Assembly: GCA_004554085.1 (NCBI GenBank)
Contig: SFNY01000064.1
Coordinates: 1-20,000 of the forward strand
From: Clostridiales bacterium
GTDB lineage: Bacteria > Bacillota > Clostridia > Christensenellales > Aristaeellaceae
Length of the DNA stretch: 20,000 nucleotides
Direction of reading: 5' to 3'
This document shows positions 15,127 through 20,000 of the stretch, in pieces. The notes under the pieces are model-generated. The model was not told where the DNA came from. It did not search any database and was given only the letters and a program-made list of their open reading frames with translations. The translations under genes and the position numbers were made by a program. Each line of letters begins with the position of its first letter. The stretch's first letter is position 1.

Positions 15127-16167
15127 ATGAAGAAGATCCTGGCTCTCGTTCTCGCCATGCTGATGGTCGTCGGCATGACCGCTGCTATCGCCGAAGGCGA
15201 GCACATCGAAATCGTCTCCAAGGGCTTCCAGCACGAGTACTGGCAGGCCGTCAAGAAGGGCGCCGAAGCCAAGGCTGAAGAGCTTGGCGTGACCGTCAAC
15301 TTCGTTGGCCCCGCTTCCGAGTCTGAGTATGCTGAGCAGCTGGAGCAGCTGAAGGCTGCCATCGACGCCGCTCCGTCCGCCATCGGCCTGGCCGCTCTGT
15401 CCACCGAGACCTGCCTGGACGCCATCGCTGACGCCCAGTCCAAGAACATCCCGATCATCGGCTTCGACTCCGGCGTTCCGGGCGCTCCCGAAGGCGCGAT
15501 CCTGGCCAATGCTGCCACCGACAACTACGCCGCCGGCGCCATGGCCGCTGAGATGGTCTACGAAGCCATCGCTGCCCGCATCGAGGCTGCTGAAGGCACC
15601 GTCCGCATCGGCGTGTCCGCTCAGGACAACGTTTCCGAGTCCGTGACCCTGCGCGGCCTGGGCTTCATCGACAAGATGGCCGAGCTGTGCGGCTCCGTCA
15701 AGCTGGAAGGCGATACCTTCTACTGCGAGCATGCCACCTGCGGTTCCGACGATGCCGCGAAGGTCATCATCGAGACCCTGGTTCCCGCTCAGGTTACCTC
15801 CGAGCTGTCCCTGATCGACTGCAACACCCTGCTGTCCAAGGAAGACACCATCGCCATCTACGGCTCCAACCAGCACTCCGCTGAGGCGATCATCTCCGCC
15901 AACGAGAACCTGCAGGTTTGCGGCACCGGCGAGACCGACGTCATCGCTGCTGGCTTCGACTCCGGCGCTGTGATCAAGGCCGCTGTTGCTGACGGCGTGA
16001 TGCTGGGCGCAATCACCCAGGCTCCCTTCGCGATGGGCGCTGCTGTCGTCGAGCTGTGCGTTGCTGCCGCCAACGGCGAGACCGTTGCCGACGTCGACAC
16101 CGGCTGCCAGTGGTACACCGCTGAGAACATGAACGACGAGGACATCGCCGTCAACCTGTACAACTAA
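15127..16167 (+). CDS. Sugar ABC importer substrate-binding protein (RbsB-like)
   Basis: This is a 346-residue type I periplasmic-binding protein, with EIVSKGFQHEYWQAVKKGAEAKAEELG after the signal, IIGFDSGVPG near 119-128, and AAGFDSGAVIKAAVADG late in the protein. It would capture a sugar or polyol outside the cell and deliver it to the two permeases. A signal peptide spans about residues 1-22 (MKKILALVLAMLMVVG then AAIA, cleavage before EGEH). There is no lipobox cysteine, which is odd for a Gram-positive cell. AAGGAGG (15112-15118) precedes the ATG. Codon choice is very uniform (GCC or GCT, ATC, CTG, AAG, GTC), suggesting strong expression. The paralogous family includes ribose, xylose and inositol binders, and the ligand is not clear. 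Confidence 0.94.
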   Translation: MKKILALVLAMLMVVGMTAAIAEGEHIEIVSKGFQHEYWQAVKKGAEAKAEELGVTVNFVGPASESEYAEQLEQLKAAIDAAPSAIGLAALSTETCLDAIADAQSKNIPIIGFDSGVPGAPEGAILANAATDNYAAGAMAAEMVYEAIAARIEAAEGTVRIGVSAQDNVSESVTLRGLGFIDKMAELCGSVKLEGDTFYCEHATCGSDDAAKVIIETLVPAQVTSELSLIDCNTLLSKEDTIAIYGSNQHSAEAIISANENLQVCGTGETDVIAAGFDSGAVIKAAVADGVMLGAITQAPFAMGAAVVELCVAAANGETVADVDTGCQWYTAENMNDEDIAVNLYN

Positions 16168-16192
16168 TTCAAAAGAAACGGTTTACAGCTTG

Positions 16193-16229
16193 AACGCGGA
16201 TTTATTCGCAAAGCGTGGTTGTCCGCGTT
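16193..16229 (+). other. Stem-loop between the binding protein gene and its terminator
   Basis: AACGCGGA (16193-16200) pairs perfectly with TCCGCGTT (16222-16229) around a 21-base loop. No T run follows, so it may be a second 3' structure protecting the mRNA rather than a terminator. Confidence 0.5.
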
Positions 16230-16237
16230 GATGTTCA

Positions 16238-16273
16238 AACGGCTGCGCATTAAGCGCAGCCGTTCTTCTTTTT
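16238..16273 (+). terminator. Strong Rho-independent terminator after the importer operon
   Basis: An 11-base-pair stem (16238-16248 with 16254-16264) has a loop ATTAA and is followed by CTTCTTTTT. It would cut most transcription before the reductase gene, although no clear new promoter is seen between it and 16321. Confidence 0.9.
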
Positions 16274-16320
16274 CTGGCGCTCTGCCTCATAAACCAATCC
16301 ACACAAAGGAGCTGTTCATC

Positions 16321-17325
16321 ATGGTTGATCCGAATCTGGTTCCCAAGGTACGTCTGGCGGATGGCGCGCTCGTTCCCGCCGTCGGCATCGGCACGTTTGC
16401 GTCCGACAATTACACCGCCGATGTGGTTGCAGAGGCGGTGCGCGGTGCAATTCGATCCGGTTATCGCTTCATCGACTGTGCCAGCGTCTACGGCAACGAG
16501 GCGGACATCGGCAAGGTGTTTGCGGAGCTGTTCGACGAGGGCGTGGTGACGCGCGACGAGATGTTCATTACCTCGAAGGTCTGGAACGACATGCACGGCA
16601 AGGGCGATGTGCTTCTGTCCTGCGCAAAGACGCTGCGCGACCTGGGCCTGGACAGCCTGGACATCTACTTCCTCCACTGGCCCTTCCCGAATTACCATGC
16701 GCCGGGCTGCGACGGCGACAGCCGCAACCCGAATTCCAAGCCCTTCTCGGTCGAGCGCTTCATGGCCACCTGGCGGCAGATGGAGCGACTGGTGGACATG
16801 GGCCTTACCAAGCGCATCGGCATGTCCAACATGACCATACCGAAGCTCGAGGCGGTGCTGCCGCTGTGCAGAATTCAGCCCGCCATGATTGAAATGGAGC
16901 TTCATCCCTCCTTCCAGCAGCAGGCGCTCTACGACTATTGCATGGAGCGCGGCATCCAGGTCATCGGCTTCTGCCCGCTGGGTTCCCCCAAGCGGCCCGA
17001 GCGCGACCGCACCGCCGACGATGTGGCGGACATGGAAATGCCTGAACTTGTGAAAATCGCCGAGGCGCACGGCATTCATCCCGCGGCCGTCTGCCTCAAA
17101 TGGGGCGTTCAGCGGGGTGAAGTGGTCATTCCCTTCTCCGTGCGCGAGAAGAACTACGTCTCCAACCTCGCTTGCGTGACCGGCGATCCGCTGACCGACG
17201 CGGAGATGCAGGTGCTGTCCACGCTGGATCGCAACTGCCGTCTGGTCAAGGGTCAGGTGTTCCTCTGGCCCGGCGCCACCCACTGGGAGGACCTCTGGGA
17301 CCTGGACGGAACCATCACACAGTAA
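16321..17325 (+). CDS. Aldo/keto reductase
   Basis: This 334-residue NAD(P)H-dependent reductase of a (beta/alpha)8-barrel family has all four catalytic residues: Asp52 in RFIDCASVYGNE, Tyr57, Lys86 in FITSKVWN and His119 in YFLHWPFP. Cofactor-loop segments GMSNMTIPKLEAV and VIPFSVREKNYVSN are present. Such enzymes reduce aldoses or aldehydes to alcohols, or run in reverse, and the closest well-known function type is aldose/xylose reductase. The ATG at 16321 follows AAAGGAG (16305-16311). It is followed 17 bases later by the isomerase-like gene. The neighbours (kinase, isomerase-like protein, zinc dehydrogenase and sugar importer) point to sugar or polyol metabolism. The substrate is inference. 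Confidence 0.93.
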   Translation: MVDPNLVPKVRLADGALVPAVGIGTFASDNYTADVVAEAVRGAIRSGYRFIDCASVYGNEADIGKVFAELFDEGVVTRDEMFITSKVWNDMHGKGDVLLSCAKTLRDLGLDSLDIYFLHWPFPNYHAPGCDGDSRNPNSKPFSVERFMATWRQMERLVDMGLTKRIGMSNMTIPKLEAVLPLCRIQPAMIEMELHPSFQQQALYDYCMERGIQVIGFCPLGSPKRPERDRTADDVADMEMPELVKIAEAHGIHPAAVCLKWGVQRGEVVIPFSVREKNYVSNLACVTGDPLTDAEMQVLSTLDRNCRLVKGQVFLWPGATHWEDLWDLDGTITQ

Positions 17326-17342
17326 CCGAAGGAGCAACGACC

Positions 17343-18380
17343 ATGGCAATTTACGATCATCCGATCTTTTTCCGCAGGAACAGGGTGTTCCGCGTCTATC
17401 TGGGCGGCAAGCTGTTCCACGACTTCATGGGCGACGCGCCCGAGGATGGCTTCTATCCCGAGGAGTGGATCGCCTCATCGGTGCGCGCCATCAATCCGGG
17501 CCACACCGATCCGCTGGAGGGCATCTCCATCTGCGAGGAGAACGGCATGCCCTTCAATGAGCTGCTCTCCACCTACAAAGAGGAGTGCCTGGGCGAGCGC
17601 GAGGATCTTGGCGTGCTGGTCAAGTTTCTGGACAGTGCCATCCGCCTGCCGATGCAGGTGCATCCCACCCGCGCGGACTCTCGACGGCTGTTCAATAGCC
17701 CCTACGGCAAGGCGGAGTCCTGGCTGATCCTGGCCACCCGTCCCGACGCCTGCCTCTACTTTGGCTTCTCCCGGGAGGTCAGCCGCGAGGAATTTGAGCG
17801 CGCCGTGGACGCCTCCGAGAACGATAAAGAGTGCATGACCGCCTTCGTCAACCGCATCCCAGTGCAGACGGGCGACGTGTTCTTCGTGCCCGCGGGCGTG
17901 ATTCACGCCATCGGCGCGGGCTGTCTGTTGCTGGAGGCCCAGGAACCCACGGATTTCACCATCCAGCCGGAGCACTGGTGCGGCGACTATCACCTGAATG
18001 ACACCGAGATGTACCTCGGCTTGCCCCGCGAGGACGCAAACTCCTGCTTCGACTTCAGTCTCTATGGCGAGGAAGTGGTGCGCATGGGCCGCAAGGCCCC
18101 GCGCGTGCTGCGCGAGGAGGGCGGTGTGAAGCTGGAGGAGCTGATCGGGCCCGATGACACCCCTTGCTTTAGCATGGATCGCATCACGCTGGAGAACGGC
18201 TGCACGGTGCTGGAAAAGGCTGCTTGCATCTACATTGCCGTGGAGGGCGAGGGCGAGGTGCGCTGCGGCGAGTTTGCGCGCGCCATGAAGCGCGGCGACT
18301 ACTTCTTCCTGCCCCAGGCTGCGGGGAAGTGCGAGGTCTCCGGAAGCATGCAGCTGGTGTGCTGCAAGGGCGGCGAATGA
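17343..18380 (+). CDS. Class I mannose-6-phosphate isomerase-like protein, divergent
   Basis: This is a 345-residue cupin-fold protein. The zinc ligands of class I phosphomannose isomerase are all visible: Gln105 and His107 in MQVHPT, Glu125 in GKAESW, and His188 in FVPAGVIHAIG. The region after LLLEAQEPTDFT reads IQPEHWCGDY instead of the usual YRxYDxxR, so the active-site arginine seen in known ManA enzymes is absent. This suggests another sugar or sugar-phosphate substrate, or a changed reaction. The ATG at 17343 has AAGGAG at 17329-17334. It sits between the aldo/keto reductase and the sugar kinase in one operon (gaps of 17 and 36 bases). I am sure of the family but not of the mannose-6-phosphate reaction. 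Confidence 0.9.
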   Translation: MAIYDHPIFFRRNRVFRVYLGGKLFHDFMGDAPEDGFYPEEWIASSVRAINPGHTDPLEGISICEENGMPFNELLSTYKEECLGEREDLGVLVKFLDSAIRLPMQVHPTRADSRRLFNSPYGKAESWLILATRPDACLYFGFSREVSREEFERAVDASENDKECMTAFVNRIPVQTGDVFFVPAGVIHAIGAGCLLLEAQEPTDFTIQPEHWCGDYHLNDTEMYLGLPREDANSCFDFSLYGEEVVRMGRKAPRVLREEGGVKLEELIGPDDTPCFSMDRITLENGCTVLEKAACIYIAVEGEGEVRCGEFARAMKRGDYFFLPQAAGKCEVSGSMQLVCCKGGE

Positions 18381-18416
18381 CGCGCCGGACAGAAACAGAA
18401 GCATAAGGAGGCTCCC

Positions 18417-19397
18417 ATGAGAGTCAGTCCAAATCTTGAACTGAAGGCGCTGGAAGCGGCGCTGAACGAGCTTTCCAGGGCGCGCGTCGCCATGATCGGC
18501 GACCTCTGCCTGGATCTGTACATTTTCGGCGACATGCGCCTGAGTGAGCTGTCCCGCGAGACCCCTCACTTTCCGATCCCGGTGGTCTCGGAGCGCTACA
18601 ATCCCGGCGGAGCCGGCAACGTGGCGAACAACATCGCGGCGCTGAAGCCTGCGTCCTTCACGGCCATCGGTCTGGTGGGCGACGACTGGCGCGGCGACCT
18701 GCTGCTGCGGGCGCTGCGGGACAACGGCGTGGACGATGCGAACGTGATCCGCAGCGCCGAGGTCACCACCAACACCTACGTCAAGGTTATCCGCCGGGGA
18801 ATCTCCGACGTGGCCTACGAGGATCCGCGCATCGATTTCGAGAACCGCAAGCCGCTGAGCGACGCGCTGGCGGACAAACTCATCGAGGCGCTGGATCGCG
18901 CGGAATTTGATGTGCTGGTGGTCAGCGACCAGATGAAGTACGGCTGCATCACGCCACGCATCCGCGAGCACATCAGCCGCATCGCCGAGTCCGGAAAGAT
19001 CGTGCTGGTGGACAGCCGCGACCACGCGGCGGACTACCGCAAGGTCATCGTCAAGCCCAACAACGACGCCCAGTCCATCCATGACTTTGCGCAGCGCATC
19101 ATCGGCAGAATTGCCGCACGCAACGGCGAGCGCGCGGTCATCACGCTGGGCAGCCAGGGCTGCATGGTGTACGACGGCGAGGCGATTCACTGCCCGGCGC
19201 ACCCGACCAAGCCCCCAGTGGACATCGTGGGCGCGGGCGACACCTTCATCTCCGCCATGGGCACGGCCCTTGCGGCGGGACACGATCTGGAGACGGCCGC
19301 GCGCATCGCCTGCCTTGCATCGGCGGTGACGGTGCGCAAGATCGGTACCACCGGCACCGCCACTCGGGAGGAGATCCTGGCGGTGGCGGCGGAGTAA
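18417..19397 (+). CDS. PfkB-family carbohydrate kinase, RfaE/HldE-like
   Basis: This 326-residue ribokinase-fold kinase would transfer a phosphate from ATP to a sugar. It shows the sugar-binding PGGAGNVANNIAAL segment (63-76), DSRDHA and VKPNNDA (about 199-218), and the catalytic VDIVGAGDTF with Asp275 as base. The PGGAGNVANN and KPN patterns match the heptose-7-phosphate kinase branch (RfaE domain 1) better than fructokinase or ribokinase. No cytidylyltransferase domain follows, unlike bifunctional HldE. A Gram-positive cell would not need lipopolysaccharide heptose, so the kinase probably serves catabolism. AAGGAGG (18406-18412) lies 4 bases before the ATG at 18417. The gene is third in the 16321-20000 cluster. 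Confidence 0.92.
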   Translation: MRVSPNLELKALEAALNELSRARVAMIGDLCLDLYIFGDMRLSELSRETPHFPIPVVSERYNPGGAGNVANNIAALKPASFTAIGLVGDDWRGDLLLRALRDNGVDDANVIRSAEVTTNTYVKVIRRGISDVAYEDPRIDFENRKPLSDALADKLIEALDRAEFDVLVVSDQMKYGCITPRIREHISRIAESGKIVLVDSRDHAADYRKVIVKPNNDAQSIHDFAQRIIGRIAARNGERAVITLGSQGCMVYDGEAIHCPAHPTKPPVDIVGAGDTFISAMGTALAAGHDLETAARIACLASAVTVRKIGTTGTATREEILAVAAE

Positions 19398-19451
19398 GTT
19401 GAAATCCAATGGGTAGACGAAATTCTACGTTGAATTAAAGGAGGAAACCAT

Positions 19452-20000
19452 ATGAATCCGAAGATGTTGGGCGCAATTCTGCCCGGCAACAGCACCGTTG
19501 AGCTGAAGCAGTTTGATGTACCGAAGCCGGGTCACGGCCAGGTGCTGGTCAAGACGAAGGCCTCCACGATCTGCGGTTCGGACATCCGCTGCATCTACCG
19601 CGCGCACGTCGGCAAGGGCCCCGAGGGCTATCAGCCGGGCATGGTCGCCGGTCACGAGCCCTGCGGCATCATCGTCGAGGAGGGCGAGGGTCTGAAGCGC
19701 TTCAAGAAGGGCGACCGCGTCATCGTGTACCACATCTCCGGCTGCGGCGTGTGCTACGACTGCCGCCGCGGTTACTACATCTCCTGCAAGAGCCCCCTGC
19801 GCGCGGCCTACGGCTGGCAGCGCAACGGCGGCATGGCTCCCTACGTGCTCTGCGACGAGAAGGATCTGATCGCCCTGCCCGACGAGCTGAGCTACGAGGA
19901 CGGCGCGCAGGTCGCCTGCGGCTTCGGCACCTGCTACGAGGCGCTGATGAAGATCGGCATCTCCGGCAACGACCGCGTGCTGGTCACCGGCCTGGGCCCG
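19452..20000 (+). CDS. Zinc-dependent alcohol dehydrogenase (MDR family), 3' end cut off
   Basis: These 183 visible residues form the catalytic domain of a medium-chain zinc dehydrogenase that would interconvert a polyol or secondary alcohol and a ketone with NAD(P). The catalytic zinc site is shown by TICGSDI (Cys41) and AGHEP (His68, Glu69). The structural zinc site is complete, with Cys98, 101, 104 and 112 in GCGVCYDC and YISC. The nucleotide-binding fold is just beginning (VLVTGLGP). GGAGG precedes the ATG, in a ribosome site at about 19440-19447. The frame is open to base 20000, and roughly 160-180 residues lie beyond. Sorbitol dehydrogenase or threonine dehydrogenase relatives are likely, and the substrate is open. 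Confidence 0.94.
   Translation, partial: MNPKMLGAILPGNSTVELKQFDVPKPGHGQVLVKTKASTICGSDIRCIYRAHVGKGPEGYQPGMVAGHEPCGIIVEEGEGLKRFKKGDRVIVYHISGCGVCYDCRRGYYISCKSPLRAAYGWQRNGGMAPYVLCDEKDLIALPDELSYEDGAQVACGFGTCYEALMKIGISGNDRVLVTGLGP

Noticed and set aside
17475..19409. 644-residue open frame on the minus strand opposite the isomerase-like and kinase genes
   Set aside because: It has no ribosome site and an atypical composition rich in His, Gln, Ala and Arg. It mirrors the high GC of third codon positions, and both plus-strand genes have clear families.
19413..19428. Inverted repeat GTAGA/TCTAC before the zinc dehydrogenase as a terminator
   Set aside because: The stem has only 5 pairs with no T run and lies within a tightly spaced operon.

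Overview
The window is about 62% GC bacterial DNA. It has strong Shine-Dalgarno sites, sigma-A type promoters with 17-base spacers and dense operons. The gene types point to an anaerobic Firmicute of the class Clostridia: a LytS/YesM-type kinase with an AraC-type regulator, DUF362 ferredoxin, MnmA, LarE and RbsABC-like sugar import. A gut lineage such as Christensenellales is possible, but that is inference. No rRNA, tRNA, CRISPR array, phage gene or insertion sequence was seen.

Layout. (1) Bases 1-3920, minus strand: one operon read from a consensus promoter at 3892-3920 in the order mnmA, larE, two polar amino-acid ABC permeases and an ABC ATPase cut by the window edge. (2) 3986-5239, plus: a divergently transcribed DUF362/double-ferredoxin protein with its own promoter and terminator. 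(3) 5259-8303, plus: a 7-TM sensor kinase and AraC-type response regulator, overlapping by 4 bases, then a CDP-alcohol phosphatidyltransferase and a small cysteine-rich protein. (4) 8313-11043, plus: a PspC-domain protein, an ABC-2 type exporter (ATPase and permease overlapping by 4 bases) and a flavodoxin-like protein, ending at a clear terminator. Operons 3 and 4 share an unusual upstream promoter layout. (5) 11044-11494: an AT-rich gap of about 450 bases with a strong promoter and an operator-like palindrome. (6) 11495-16273, plus: an RbsABC-type sugar importer with an ATPase gene broken by a frameshift, two permeases and a substrate-binding protein that has its own promoter. The operon ends at a strong terminator. 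(7) 16321-20000, plus: aldo/keto reductase, divergent mannose-6-phosphate-isomerase-like protein, RfaE-like PfkB sugar kinase and a zinc alcohol dehydrogenase that runs off the end.

How the genes may work together. Regions 6 and 7 look like uptake plus catabolism of one sugar or polyol: the importer delivers it, the reductase and zinc dehydrogenase could interconvert aldose, polyol and ketose, the isomerase-like protein could interconvert aldose and ketose forms, and the PfkB kinase would phosphorylate. The substrate is not identifiable from sequence alone. Region 1 groups two PP-loop sulfur-transfer enzymes with an amino-acid importer, which suggests a sulfur amino acid supply theme. The most notable anomalies are the ATPase frameshift, the missing arginine in the isomerase-like protein, the lack of a lipobox in the binding protein, and the paired promoters with TTGACACAT placed exactly 44 bases before the -10 box.
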